64,000 bases of DNA from Azospirillum lipoferum (GCF_024170005.1 NZ_JALJXJ010000025.1:24904-88903); one strand, 5' to 3'; shown: positions 9,901 to 18,446, counted from the stretch's first letter. Made by a program: numbers and translations. The notes: generated by a model not told the origin, from the sequence alone.

Positions 9901-10025
9901 GTTGCCGCCCCCCATTCCAGGACCCAGGCCACCGTCAGCCAGAGCAGGGCGCACAGCAGGACCGCCACGGCGATCCGGGTCGTCGCGGACACCGCCAGGG
10001 GCGAGCGGAAACGGTCAGTGCTCAT
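9897..10025 (-). CDS. 42-aa single-span membrane peptide in the zinc operon
   Basis: The peptide begins MSTDRFRSPLAVSATTRI, has one clear transmembrane helix (about residues 19-35, VAVLLCALLWLTVAWVL) and ends EWGAAT. It sits exactly between two coupled genes: its start (ATG at 10025, or the adjacent ATG at 10028) lies inside the end of the DUF1826 gene, and its stop overlaps the znuC GTG by 4 bp. That double overlap is good evidence that it is translated. Function is unknown; a small membrane partner of the ZnuBC transporter, or merely a coupling peptide, are possible. Confidence 0.65.
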   Translation of the reverse strand: MSTDRFRSPLAVSATTRIAVAVLLCALLWLTVAWVLEWGAAT

Positions 10026-10701
10026 CATGGTCCATGCACAGCAGCAGACGGGGAGCGCCGGACCGGCCGGCGGGCGGCGAGCGATGGACGAGGCCGCGCC
10101 CGCGGTTGCCGGGCCATCCCTCGCCCTTCAGCAGGGCGACGTCGCCGGCGCGCAAGGATTGGACCCGGCCGGGATCGGACTGCACGGCCTCATTGTCGCC
10201 GCGGCCCAGCGCCGAGCGGATCACCGCCCCGTCCGGCAGCCATTGGGTTCCGGCGCCCCGATAGGTGCAAAGCAGGCGGAGGCCGACATAATCGACATGG
10301 AAGAACCGGCAGCCGTCGCCGGACAGGCTGTCCAGCCGCAGCCGCAGCGCCGTGCATCCGACGATGTCGGCATAGAGGCGCACCAGACCGACGATGTCGG
10401 TCAGCAAAGGCCCCTCGATCCGGCGGGGCGGCAGCGCCGCCAGCAGGTCGTCGGCGGCCTCCTCGGGCGAGGTGGCGAGATGGCAGGACAGGCCATGCGC
10501 CGCCGCCCGCGCGCTCTGCGCAGCGATCCCGGCCGGGAGCGGCCGGCGCCAGACCGCCAGATTGACGTTGGGGCGCCGGATGGCGGACAGCGCGTCGGCC
10601 GTCCGGCATTCGGCGACATGAGCCTGTCCGTCCAGACCGGCGGCCGGGCAGGGGAAGATGGCGGCAGGGGATTGGGCCGGGGACTGGGAGAGACTGGACA
10701 T
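10015..10701 (-). CDS. DUF1826 family protein, zinc-regulated
   Basis: 228 aa. I recognise the DUF1826 pattern (NVNLAVWRRPL, LRLDSLSGDGCRFFHVDYVG, LRLLCTYRGAGTQWLPDG, LLKGEGWPG, VHRSPPAG and a C-terminal MDHDEH). The family has no known activity but is often found beside Zur, CobW-type GTPases and zinc transporters. The conserved Cys and His residues suggest metal or iron binding; the FHVDYVG/HRSPP pair is reminiscent of small dioxygenase-like folds, which is speculation. It is the first gene after the Zur palindrome at 10732-10749 and overlaps the small membrane peptide gene. Confidence 0.8.
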   Translation of the reverse strand: MSSLSQSPAQSPAAIFPCPAAGLDGQAHVAECRTADALSAIRRPNVNLAVWRRPLPAGIAAQSARAAAHGLSCHLATSPEEAADDLLAALPPRRIEGPLLTDIVGLVRLYADIVGCTALRLRLDSLSGDGCRFFHVDYVGLRLLCTYRGAGTQWLPDGAVIRSALGRGDNEAVQSDPGRVQSLRAGDVALLKGEGWPGNRGRGLVHRSPPAGRSGAPRLLLCMDHDEH

Positions 10702-10731
10702 GCGACCACGGCGGAAGGAAGTGTCGCACCA

Positions 10732-10749
10732 GTAATGTTATATCATTAC
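10732..10749. promoter_or_regulatory. Zur box
   Basis: GTAATGTTATATCATTAC, an 18-bp palindrome with 16 of 18 positions symmetric, 31 bp upstream of the DUF1826 start. It matches the alphaproteobacterial Zur consensus (an ATGTTAT-type palindrome) and stands in front of an operon that encodes a zinc importer, so zinc-dependent repression is a confident inference. Confidence 0.85.
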
Positions 10750-10759
10750 ATATAATGCA

Positions 10760-11346
10760 AGCACGCTTTCACTCCGCCTGTCCTGTCAGCGCAAACCCTA
10801 TTTGGGCGAGATGAGGGGGCCACCGGACCACTTCGTCGAACGCGAGGCATCGCTCAAAGAGCCAACCCAGCATCGAGTGCATCAATCACAATGCGGTTTG
10901 GCCGCTCGTCCGGCGAAATTCTTCGGAGAGCCCATCGAGAAAGACGCAGAGCGCCGTGATCCCACTGACCGTGCGATGGGCCTGATCGAGGAAGGCATCG
11001 ATCTGGCGTTGTGCGTACGTGGCAGCCTTACCTCCGACGCCACCCCGACCATGCGCTCACTCGGGATACGACCCGCATCCCCGTCACCAGCTTCCAACTT
11101 GCTAGTCAGGCGGCGAGCGCCGAACAGTTAGTCAACCCGCTGACACTTGCAACCAGCGATGCATCAGACGATCTTGAATGGTATTTGGAAACGGAGGACG
11201 ACCGCCAGCACCTCGTTCGCGTCCAACCGTGCCCCGGTTGTGAAAACATGGCGATCGTGCGTGACGCTGCGATCGATGACTTTGGCGTCGCGCGTCCCGC
11301 TCTCCACGCTGCGGTTCACGAAGCCCGTCGGGGCGCGGGGTGCACA
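10760..11346. other. Intergenic stretch with no convincing gene
   Basis: About 590 bp with visibly lower G+C than its surroundings. Short open frames exist on both strands. One minus-strand frame ending at 10886 (reading QIDAFLDQAHRT and SEEFRRTSGQTAL before the stop) looks protein-like and could be the end of a decayed gene, but it lacks a start. I see no intact gene, transposase or RNA here. Confidence 0.4.
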
Positions 11347-11655
11347 TCAACGAATAATGAAGCGGGCAGCCCTAAGGTCGGCGATGGTCACAACATCCTT
11401 TGTTGTCACCTTCGACTGATTAACGACATCTCTCCTCGGTTCCTTCGGTTGTTCAGCAACAGCTGCGCTCAACTCGATCGGCGTTTGCGCGCCACCGGCA
11501 CCGTGCGGCCCAGCATCTTCCGCCACTACGGGTGCTTTCCATGTAGACACGGTGTTGCTGTAGAGCGTCCGAACATCAACCAATGAGCCTGGCAGAGCGA
11601 GAAAGAAGCCAATGATTCCCAAGACTTCAGAGACGCGCGTAAGCCTGCTCGACAT
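11347..11655 (-). CDS. Hypothetical small membrane protein
   Basis: 102 aa from the ATG at 11655, which has GGAAGGA nine bases upstream. One hydrophobic span near the N-terminus (VLGIIGFFLALPGSLV) is followed by a soluble region of about 75 residues (PVVAEDAGPHGAGG through TIADLRAARFIIR). I do not recognise the family. The frame is open upstream to 11805 but without a better start. Codon use and composition are less GC-rich than the neighbours, which hints at transfer. It could also be non-coding. Confidence 0.35.
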   Translation of the reverse strand: MSSRLTRVSEVLGIIGFFLALPGSLVDVRTLYSNTVSTWKAPVVAEDAGPHGAGGAQTPIELSAAVAEQPKEPRRDVVNQSKVTTKDVVTIADLRAARFIIR

Positions 11656-12111
11656 AGTTGCGGTCCTTCCGATCCGAAGAACTAAAAAATGGGTTATGCA
11701 CTCATTCCGGTCAACGGCATATCCCGTGCGGCACCTTTTCTCTGGCTTGGTACCCCAAAAGTGGGCGTCATGCTGGTGAGCCAAGCTGTCACGCCAGTGC
11801 ATCAATCAGTACATGAGAACCGCCATCATTCCTGGATAACGATACGAAAGTGAGTAAGCTGTCCTGGAGGCTGCCTGCGTCTGGGACACGATGCTATGAT
11901 GGTGGACCTTGCTGGTCTTCAGCCCCGATCAAGACCGACAGAACCCGGACTTTTTGGCGCCCTTTGTCCTCTTTGTAAGGATGCCCCAAGGCCCGGCAGG
12001 GCGTTGGGGCACAGATCGGCAGGCTGGTGATTAGGGAGTCCTGCGGGTAAGGGATCGCCCCTTGGCCGGAGACGATCATCGGACCCGGCCTGCGCGCGTC
12101 TCGTACCCCTC
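11656..12111. other. Intergenic stretch downstream of ubiV with a hairpin
   Basis: No supported gene in 456 bp. At 11982-12011 the arms TGCCCCAA and TTGGGGCA flank a GC-rich 14-base centre and may end transcription or belong to a repeat. A 61-residue minus-strand frame (MIVSGQGAIPYPQDSL and on) overlaps this hairpin; it has no Shine-Dalgarno sequence and I do not call it. Confidence 0.4.
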
Positions 12112-13008
12112 TCACGCCACCCGCAGCGCCCCGGCGGTGTCGTGGTAGAAGCCGTTGACCAGCGGCGCGTCGATCAGCCCGCCGAGTTCCGTGGCGACCT
12201 CCGCCCCGTCGCGCCGGCCGTCCAGCACCGCGCGGAACGCCTCGGCCACCCGGACCATGTCCATCGCCTGAGGCGACAGGCGGAAGCGGTTCACCCCCAT
12301 CTCGACCAGCGCCGGCAACTCCGCCGCCAGGCACAGGCAGCCGTGCGACATCGTCTGCGTGCCGTTGACGGTCAGGAAGGGCTGGCCGTCCATCGTCGTC
12401 ACCGGCATGCCGTCCGGGTCGTTGCCGCAGACGAACTGGCAGCCGTCCTTGTGCAGCCCATGGGCGCGCGCGTGATAGCAGCGGGCCGAGATGGCGAGCG
12501 GCGCCCGCCCCCAGACCTGCACCTCCGTCTCCACCCCCAGTTCCCGCCCGGCCTTGGCCAGCACCGCGACGGTCGCCGCCGGCAGTTCGGCCGGCAGCGA
12601 CACCGCGACCGCCCCGCGCCCGGCCATCCAGCCCAACGTCGCCTCGTTGTAGACGTTGATCGTCGGCCCGACCGCATGGGGACGCCCGGCCAGCAGGGCC
12701 AGCGCCCCCATGTCGTTCGCCTCCACGAGACCGGCGTCGGATTCCACCAGATCGCGCATCGCCGCGCGTTCACGTTCACTGCCGACCAGGATCGGGCTGG
12801 CGAGCCAAACCGTCTTGCCGGCGGCGCTCAGCCGCTCGATGACGTCCCCCATCGCCTCGGCGAAGAAGGGGGCCCGCTTGAAGCAGACGATCTCGCCGAC
12901 GATCACCGTGTCCACCGGCGCCTCGTCGGCGATGCGGGCGTAGAAGTCGCGCCAGCGGTCAACCGGCCAGTTGAACAGCACCGGCCCCAAAGTGAGTGAC
13001 GCAGTCAT
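12112..13008 (-). CDS. ubiV: UbiV, U32 peptidase-family protein of anaerobic ubiquinone synthesis
   Basis: 298 aa from the ATG at 13008 (an ATG further up at 13035 has a poorer context). UbiV and UbiU form a heterodimer with a 4Fe-4S cluster each and carry out oxygen-independent hydroxylation steps in ubiquinone synthesis, using prephenate as oxygen source in E. coli. The four expected cysteines are Cys42 (EIVCFKR), Cys177, Cys190 and Cys194 (CYHARAHGLHKDGCQFVC). It is the last gene of the ubiT-ubiU-ubiV operon, 13 bp after ubiU. Confidence 0.92.
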   Translation of the reverse strand: MTASLTLGPVLFNWPVDRWRDFYARIADEAPVDTVIVGEIVCFKRAPFFAEAMGDVIERLSAAGKTVWLASPILVGSERERAAMRDLVESDAGLVEANDMGALALLAGRPHAVGPTINVYNEATLGWMAGRGAVAVSLPAELPAATVAVLAKAGRELGVETEVQVWGRAPLAISARCYHARAHGLHKDGCQFVCGNDPDGMPVTTMDGQPFLTVNGTQTMSHGCLCLAAELPALVEMGVNRFRLSPQAMDMVRVAEAFRAVLDGRRDGAEVATELGGLIDAPLVNGFYHDTAGALRVA

Positions 13009-13021
13009 TTCGAAAAACTCC

Positions 13022-14020
13022 TTATCGCCACGCACGGGTGTAAGCGCCGGTGGTCTGGGTTCCGCCCTCGACCATCGCCTGAAGATCGATGTGCGGCACC
13101 GGCCGCCCGGCGGCGAAACTCTCCAGCGCCTCGCGATAGGCGCGCACCACCGCGGCGATATAGGCCTTGCCGCGCTGCCGCCCCTCGATCTTCAGCGCCC
13201 GCACGCCGGCCGCCTTCAACTCCGGCAGCAGATCCATGGCGTTCAGGCTGGTCGGCTCCTCGAACAGATAGGCCGGCGCTCCCCCGGCCCCGGCACCGGC
13301 GACGAAGCGGCCCTTGCACAGCGTCGGATAACCGGCCTGCTCGCCCTCGCCGAACACGTTGATGGTGAAGCCGCCCAGCGTCGAGGCCAGCGCCCCGCCG
13401 CGCTGTTCATAGCGGACATGGTTGGCCGGCGAACAGACGCCCTGCTTGTTGGGCGACAGGCCGGTGGCGTAGGAGGACAGCGAACAGCGCCCCTCCGCCA
13501 TCGGGCAGAGGCCGCCGAAGACGAACACCTCGGTCTCGATGTCGATCTCGGCGTTCAGCTTGGCGATCTCCGGCACCGTCAGCACGCGCGGCAGCACGAC
13601 GCGCCGCACGCCGAAGGTGTCGCGGTACAGCCGGATCGCCTCGACATTGGCGGCCGAGGCCTGGACCGACAGGTGCAGCCGCAGGTCGGGATGGCGCTTG
13701 GCGGCATAGGCCAGCAGCCCCGGATCGGCCATGATGACGGCATCGACCCTCAGCCGCGCCGCATCGTCCACCGCCTTCTGCCAGGGGCCGAGATTGCCCG
13801 CCTGCGGATAGGTGTTGATGGCGACATAGACTTCCACCCGCCGGGCATGGGCGTAGTCCACCGCGTCGGCGACATCCTGCCGGGTGAAGTTCAGCCCCGG
13901 AAAATTGCGGGCGTTGGTCTCGTCGCGGAAGCCGAGATAGACGGCGTCGGCCCCGGCATCGACGGCGGCGCGCAGCGCGGCCGGCGTCCCCGCCGGGCAG
14001 ATCAGCTCGAAATTGTCCAT
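13022..14020 (-). CDS. ubiU: UbiU, U32 peptidase-family protein of anaerobic ubiquinone synthesis
   Basis: 332 aa. Typical U32 start (ELICPAGTPAALRAAVDAGA) and the UbiU cluster ligands: two Cys in GGLCPMAEGRCSLSS, one in KQGVCSPANHV and one in GYPTLCKGRF. Partner of UbiV in oxygen-independent hydroxylation of ubiquinone precursors. The gene starts 6 bp downstream of the ubiT stop, in a tight operon led by an FNR-type box, which fits need for quinone under anoxic or denitrifying conditions. Confidence 0.93.
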   Translation of the reverse strand: MDNFELICPAGTPAALRAAVDAGADAVYLGFRDETNARNFPGLNFTRQDVADAVDYAHARRVEVYVAINTYPQAGNLGPWQKAVDDAARLRVDAVIMADPGLLAYAAKRHPDLRLHLSVQASAANVEAIRLYRDTFGVRRVVLPRVLTVPEIAKLNAEIDIETEVFVFGGLCPMAEGRCSLSSYATGLSPNKQGVCSPANHVRYEQRGGALASTLGGFTINVFGEGEQAGYPTLCKGRFVAGAGAGGAPAYLFEEPTSLNAMDLLPELKAAGVRALKIEGRQRGKAYIAAVVRAYREALESFAAGRPVPHIDLQAMVEGGTQTTGAYTRAWR

Positions 14021-14026
14021 GGTTCC

Positions 14027-14704
14027 TTACGCTCCCGATCCGGGCAGCGTCCCGATGATGCGCGCCTCCACCCGCTCGATCCCGCGGCGCAGCGGCGGCG
14101 GCAGCAGCCGGCGCGCCGCCTCGATCCGGTCCAGCACCGGCCCGGCATTGCGCCGCAGCACCGGCAGCACACGGGCCAGCGGCCCGGCGATGGAGGCGAC
14201 GTCGGCCACCAGATCCATCTCCTCCTCGCCGTCCAGCGTGTTGCGCAGGGCCAGAATCAGCGCAGTGTCGCCGGAAATGCTCAGCTCGCGCCGGAAGAAC
14301 AGCGCATCGCCGTCGATCCGCCCCTCCAGCAGGTCGAGCAGCCGGGCATAGGGTCCGCGGACGACGGCATCGGCCGCCCCCGCCTCACCAACACCATCGG
14401 CCCCGCGCGGCAGGGCATGTAGCGACAATTCCGGACCGACGCGCATCAGCAGGGCCACCGGCGCGTCCACCGGCTCGATCAGCACGCGGGCGTCCGGCAT
14501 CCCGCGCAACGCCTCGAAGGCGCGCGGATGCCGGTCGGCCAGCAGCCGCAGCAGCCGGGCCAGCAGGGCGTCACTGGCCCGCCGCCCCAGCCTGGGCACC
14601 AGCCCCAGCCCGGCCCGGCTCAGCCCGGTCTCGAACCGGCGGGCACGCTCGCCGGCGAGGGGATTGGAAACGGAAACAGTCTGTGCGACATCGGGATCGC
14701 GCAT
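14027..14704 (-). CDS. ubiT: UbiT, SCP2-domain accessory factor of anaerobic ubiquinone synthesis
   Basis: 225 aa, with an SCP2 sterol-binding fold over about residues 50-170 (PVALLMRVGPELSLHALPRG; LLEGRIDGDALFFRRELSIS). UbiT binds isoprenoid lipids and presumably presents ubiquinone intermediates to UbiUV. First gene of the operon; an FNR-type palindrome is centred about 70 bp upstream. Confidence 0.88.
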   Translation of the reverse strand: MRDPDVAQTVSVSNPLAGERARRFETGLSRAGLGLVPRLGRRASDALLARLLRLLADRHPRAFEALRGMPDARVLIEPVDAPVALLMRVGPELSLHALPRGADGVGEAGAADAVVRGPYARLLDLLEGRIDGDALFFRRELSISGDTALILALRNTLDGEEEMDLVADVASIAGPLARVLPVLRRNAGPVLDRIEAARRLLPPPLRRGIERVEARIIGTLPGSGA

Positions 14705-14767
14705 GGGCGGCTTCCCTCCTCATCGGTCATTCCGCTGCCCATGAAAGCCGGTAACCGCCTGACGTCA

Positions 14768-14781
14768 TTGACCTCGGTCAA
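14768..14781. promoter_or_regulatory. FNR/FixK-type box upstream of ubiT
   Basis: TTGACCTCGGTCAA: perfect TTGAC-N4-GTCAA symmetry, 64 bp from the ubiT start. It matches the FNR/FixK/Anr consensus TTGAT-N4-ATCAA with the C/G variation common in alphaproteobacteria. Two Crp/Fnr proteins are encoded in this window (33181-33897 and 62870-63607); either, or an unlinked FNR, could act here. Confidence 0.75.
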
Positions 14782-14805
14782 GTTCAAGCTTGGAAAAGCC
14801 CGCCG

Positions 14806-14955
14806 TCAGGCCGCACTGGCCAGTCCGGCGCGGTCGATCAGGTCATACAGCTCGCGGTCCTCGCGGCCGATGCGGTGTTTCAGCGCGGCGACCACCCCGC
14901 GCGTCTCGCGGACGAAGGCGGCCGGGTCCTTGGCGACCGCCACCGGCCGGGGTCT
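14806..14955 (-). pseudogene. C-terminal third of a split hemerythrin-like gene
   Basis: Reading leftwards to a TGA at 14806-14808, the frame gives VAVAKDPAAFVRETRGV, then VVAALKHRIGREDRELYDLI and DRAGLASAA. This is the end of a four-helix hemerythrin domain, including the helix with HRIGREDRELYDL that supplies the last iron ligands. It has no start; just upstream the frame runs into the IS-type sequence. The matching N-terminal part stands at 28949-29245 on the same strand. I read both as one gene interrupted by about 14 kb. Confidence 0.75.
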
Positions 14956-15137
14956 GGATGGAACCATAAAGTGTTACGAGAGCACCCATATAACGCACTC
15001 GTGGGAACCATGAAGTGGTTCGCCACAACCGGGAGCCGGAAAGGGCGCGGAGATATTTGTTTTAATGTGAAACCAATGTGTTTAATCAAAACAGCGATCC
15101 CGTTGCTGCCAAGACGCTCAAAGAGCCTTCTGGCTTT

Positions 15138-15455
15138 AACGCCTTGCGCTACTTGGCCCGGACGGGCTGCAGCTGGCGGCTTTTACCGAAGGACTTCCCA
15201 CGGTGGCAGACGGTGTATTGGTGGTTCCGGCATCTGCTGCGACGTTTGCTGTTTCAGACGGTCCAAGACGTGACGTTGATGATCGACCGTGAACGGGCTG
15301 GCCGCGAGGCCGGTCCGAGCGCCGGGGTTGTGGACAGTCAATCTGTGAAGGCTCCCGCCGCCCGGGAGCGTGGCTACGACGCGGGCAAGAAGATCAACGG
15401 ACGCAAGCGGCACATCGTAGTGGCCTCGGTCGGGTTCCGAGAAGCCCTATCGTAG
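15138..15455 (+). pseudogene. IS5-type transposase fragment
   Basis: Internal piece of an IS5-family DDE transposase: LRYLARTGCSWRLLPKDFPR, WQTVYWWFRHLLRRLLF, SAGVVDSQSVKAPAARERGY and DAGKKINGRKRHIVV, the last with the first catalytic Asp in VVDSQSV. The N-terminal 60 or so residues and everything after the second strand are missing, and the frame ends in unrelated sequence (SVGFREALS). It marks the left side of the island and is not functional. Confidence 0.8.
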
Positions 15456-15490
15456 ACGGGACGATGGCCTACCGAGTCCCTTCGATCCAG

Positions 15491-16726
15491 TCAGCGCCCG
15501 GGCGGCAGGAAGCTGAGATCGCAGGCCCAGACCCGCTCGCCGCCGCGGTCGGCGATGTCGCGCACCACGCCGGCCTTGGCGAGCTGCTCCACCAGCAGAT
15601 GCACCCCGCGCAGCGACAGACCGCATCGTCCCTTCAGCTCGCCCGCCACCCGGCTGATGGTGAAGGCCGGACGGTCGTGCAGCCAGTCCAGCACGTCGGG
15701 CAGGCGCGAACTGCTGCGCCGCGGCGTGGCGGCCAGCCGCGCCTCCCACTGCTCCTGCAGCAGATCGAGGTGACGCAGCCGTTCCAATTCATGCGCCACC
15801 AGCTCGGGAATGCCGTCGAGGACCCAGCGCGTCCAGGCGCCCTCGGTCCCGGCCAGGGCGAGCCGGTAGCCGGTGACGTCACGGGCGAGGGCCGCCGTCA
15901 GCGGCGGTCCAGCATGATGCAGGCGGCAGGCCTCGCGGATCAGGTCGGGGGCGGCGAGCCACACCACCACGCTCCACCAGGAGGTCGGCGGCCGCTCCGC
16001 CGCGACCGCAGCGCGCAAGGCGGCGCTCTCGGCATCGTCGTCCGGACCGCGGCGCTGCGGCGCTCCCGGGTCGGGCCGCAACGCCAGAGCGCGGATCGCC
16101 GCCGCCGCACCGAGCAGGCCGGGCGCGGCATCCAGGGCCTCGGCCACCGCCTCCAGCGCCGGACCGGCATCGGCGGCGCGGGCCTCGCCGAGACCGACCG
16201 GGCGGCCACCCTGGGCGATGCTCCAGCGCCGGTGCAACTCGTCCAGCCAGGGTCGGGTCCAGGGCGTGAGCAGCGGCGGTGGGGTAGCGACGGCGGCGTC
16301 GCCTTCATGCTCCTTCAGGCCTTCACCGTCCCTGAAATCAATCTCCTCCAGTGCGGCAATCGAGGCGCGCACCGCGGCCACGACATCGGCCGGGGCCTCC
16401 TCTGCGGTTGGAAGCACCTTAGGCTGGACGGTTCCACACTCCGGCGGCAGAGTGGTGGTCAGGCCGGCCGGCAGTTGGGCGAACAGCGGCACCAGCAGGG
16501 CGGCGCGGGCAGCCTCGCCCCGGGCGTGCTCCGGCGCGGCCAGGGCGCGCTGGAAGTCGTGGGCGTCGAGGCGGTGGCCGTCGAGCCGGATCACCGCGGC
16601 GGCCGCGCGGCGGGCGGCATCGGCGGCGAGGCGCCGGCGCCGCGCCGGCTCGGCGAGCGCCTGGTCGAGGCGGCCGAGCGCGCGTTCGGCGGCGAGCAGG
16701 GCAGGGAGGAGAGAGAGGAGGATCAT
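15491..16726 (-). CDS. RHE_PE00001/DUF1612-like protein with C-terminal helix-turn-helix
   Basis: 411 aa. The N-terminal part (LLAAERALGRLDQALAEPA, then AVIRLDGHRLDAHDFQRAL) resembles the DUF1612 region of rhizobial plasmid proteins called RHE_PE00001. The C-terminus (FTISRVAGELKGRCGLSLRG, VHLLVEQLAKAGVVRDI) is a winged helix. Such proteins are common on plasmids and islands next to transposase remnants, often with no known role; DNA binding is likely. It lies between the transposase fragment and the recombinase fragment with no partner gene. Family assignment is from memory of the pattern. Confidence 0.6.
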   Translation of the reverse strand: MILLSLLPALLAAERALGRLDQALAEPARRRRLAADAARRAAAAVIRLDGHRLDAHDFQRALAAPEHARGEAARAALLVPLFAQLPAGLTTTLPPECGTVQPKVLPTAEEAPADVVAAVRASIAALEEIDFRDGEGLKEHEGDAAVATPPPLLTPWTRPWLDELHRRWSIAQGGRPVGLGEARAADAGPALEAVAEALDAAPGLLGAAAAIRALALRPDPGAPQRRGPDDDAESAALRAAVAAERPPTSWWSVVVWLAAPDLIREACRLHHAGPPLTAALARDVTGYRLALAGTEGAWTRWVLDGIPELVAHELERLRHLDLLQEQWEARLAATPRRSSSRLPDVLDWLHDRPAFTISRVAGELKGRCGLSLRGVHLLVEQLAKAGVVRDIADRGGERVWACDLSFLPPGR

Positions 16727-16759
16727 CGCGGCTCCGGAAAAGCCGCGCCAGGATAGATG

Positions 16760-17178
16760 GTTGCAGCGATCTTTGCTAACTGCACTGACATCGACATCAG
16801 GAAAATCTGGCTTTTGATAACCGCCTGATAATGCACTTAATCAGGGCTTTATCCCCCGATGGACCCTCAGGTGTCGGTTTTCCGGGATCGCTGGGCAGGC
16901 TCCAGAAATCACGGAAAGCGGCTGAATTTTTGCCCAGGATCACTGGACTCACACCGGAATCGGTGGACACGTTCCGTCCTTCAGACCCTCCCGGCACCCC
17001 CTTCAGGACCGCATTTCCGCTCCGGCAGAATGAAATGCCCGCAGTTCGTGCGAAAAGTCCGCCCTGCGAGCTTCCGCGGCTGCTTCATCCCATTGAAAAC
17101 AAGCGAACAATCCTGAGCGGTGCGGTCACTGTCCCAGTGCGACCTGCTTCCATGACAGCCTTGATCACAGGGCACAAG
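16760..17178. other. Region of mobile-element debris without an intact gene
   Basis: Several short frames overlap (for example one with RKRLNFCPGSLDSHRNRWTR on the plus strand) that look like the tail end of an insertion sequence rather than a gene. No inverted repeat pair stood out to me. Probably a decayed insertion site. Confidence 0.35.
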
Positions 17179-17370
17179 GCAAGGGAGCGGTTTGGCGTCT
17201 TGTCGCGTGGCATCGGCCGGGCCAACCCGAAGCTATCGCTGCGGGCCATCGGCGCCCAACTGGAGGCGATGCGGGAGACCACACCGCGCGGCGGGCGCAA
17301 CTGGGCGGCAGCCTCGGTCAAGAACCTGCTGGATCGTGCCTGCGCCCGGGGCCTGCTTCCCCCGGGCTGA
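17179..17370 (+). pseudogene. C-terminal fragment of a site-specific recombinase
   Basis: About 63 residues: ARERFGVLSRGIGRANPKLS, LRAIGAQLEAMRETTPRGG, RNWAAASVKNLLDRACARGL. The pattern of a short helix, TPRGGxNW and SVKNLLDRA is the usual end of the Recombinase (resolvase-invertase) domain. The frame continues upstream into unrelated sequence and has no catalytic domain, so it is a remnant. Confidence 0.6.
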
Positions 17371-17410
17371 TGCCCTTCACCTTGGCGAAGCGGTTGGAAA
17401 GAGCGCGCAG

Positions 17411-18394
17411 TCACCCGCGGCGGCCTCCCATCCGGGCCTGCCAGTCGCGGCTGTAAAGTTGTCCATGGCTGACCAGCGATGCCGTCCGGCCGGTTTCCAG
17501 GTCGAGCACTGGCATGTCCGCGATCAGGGCGGCCCGCTCCACTCCCCCCACATAGGACAGGCCCCCGTCCTCGGCCCGGGATTCCCGGAAGAGGGAGGGG
17601 CGTGCGCTCCGGTCCCCGATCGACAGATGGGAGGCAAGCTCGCCACGGACGAAGAAGGCGTTGTGCCCGGCCCCGTTGCTGCCGACCAGCACATAGCCCT
17701 TGCGCGCCGCCGCCTGTTCGAGCGCCCGGATCGAGGCGCCGAAATAAAGCCAGGAAGGGTGAGCGATGGAGCGCTGGAATGCAGGATCGTATGGGATCGT
17801 CAAAGCATGCATGTCGCCCAGGACCGCATTGTATTCGCATATCACAATGTCCGGACGAACCACGTCGAGCGCATCGAATACCCAATAGTCGTTGCCGTCG
17901 ATGTCGATGCTCAGCAGACCGATTTCATTGCCATGGCCGCTGCGTGACAGCAGGTCATTCACGTTTTCCTTCGTTATGAACGCCGATTCTGCGACCAGAT
18001 CGTGCTTCCAATAGATCCCGTCGTTCCTGATCGCCTCGATGTGCGTCACATTCGCATCGAGGACGAGCCCCCGCCAGTTGCGGTTGCGCATCAGATAGCG
18101 GGTGTTGCTCTCCGTATAGTCCTGTACGCCGAACTCGATGAAGCTCTCGGAGCGGACTGGAAGGTTCTGGATCAGCCATTCGATGATGCCGTCCTCGCCG
18201 GTCTGCGAGAACACCGTGAACTCGACGTCGGACAGGTGGGGAATGCTCTTGCGCGCGCGCAGGGACTCGCCCAGAGCGCGGGCGGTCAGCAGAAGCTGAC
18301 GCTCCGCCGAACGCTGCTGCTGGCGGTGATGGTCCCAGGCCAGGGCGCGTCCAGCACGGAAGAGAGGAACCAGATCCTCTAGTTCGGCAGACAT
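17411..18394 (-). CDS. FkbM-like methyltransferase-type protein of the glycan island
   Basis: 327 aa from the ATG at 18394, which has AAGGACG upstream (the frame is open to 18493). The core looks like a Rossmann methyltransferase of the FkbM kind: FSQTGEDGIIEWLIQ, FIEFGVQDYTESNTRYL, WRGLVLDANVTHIEAI, EIGLLSIDIDGNDYWVF, PDIVICEYNAVLG. In this group the protein typically modifies a sugar or peptide moiety by O-methylation. The C-terminal 100 residues are less conserved. Last gene of a leftward set with the SPASM and TPR proteins. Confidence 0.7.
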   Translation of the reverse strand: MSAELEDLVPLFRAGRALAWDHHRQQQRSAERQLLLTARALGESLRARKSIPHLSDVEFTVFSQTGEDGIIEWLIQNLPVRSESFIEFGVQDYTESNTRYLMRNRNWRGLVLDANVTHIEAIRNDGIYWKHDLVAESAFITKENVNDLLSRSGHGNEIGLLSIDIDGNDYWVFDALDVVRPDIVICEYNAVLGDMHALTIPYDPAFQRSIAHPSWLYFGASIRALEQAAARKGYVLVGSNGAGHNAFFVRGELASHLSIGDRSARPSLFRESRAEDGGLSYVGGVERAALIADMPVLDLETGRTASLVSHGQLYSRDWQARMGGRRG

Positions 18395-18446
18395 CGGCGG
18401 CGTCCTTTTTGCGTGTCGTGGCTTTGCGTATGGGGGCGGATGCGGG

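Noticed and set aside
11132..11350. Minus-strand frame with protein-like ending in the low-GC stretch
   Set aside because: No start with a ribosome-binding site and no recognisable family; kept as part of the intergenic description.
15009..15273. Frame starting MKWFATTG, reminiscent of a cold-shock protein start
   Set aside because: Only about eight residues agree with a cold-shock start; the rest has no RNA-binding motif and the region is a transposase remnant.
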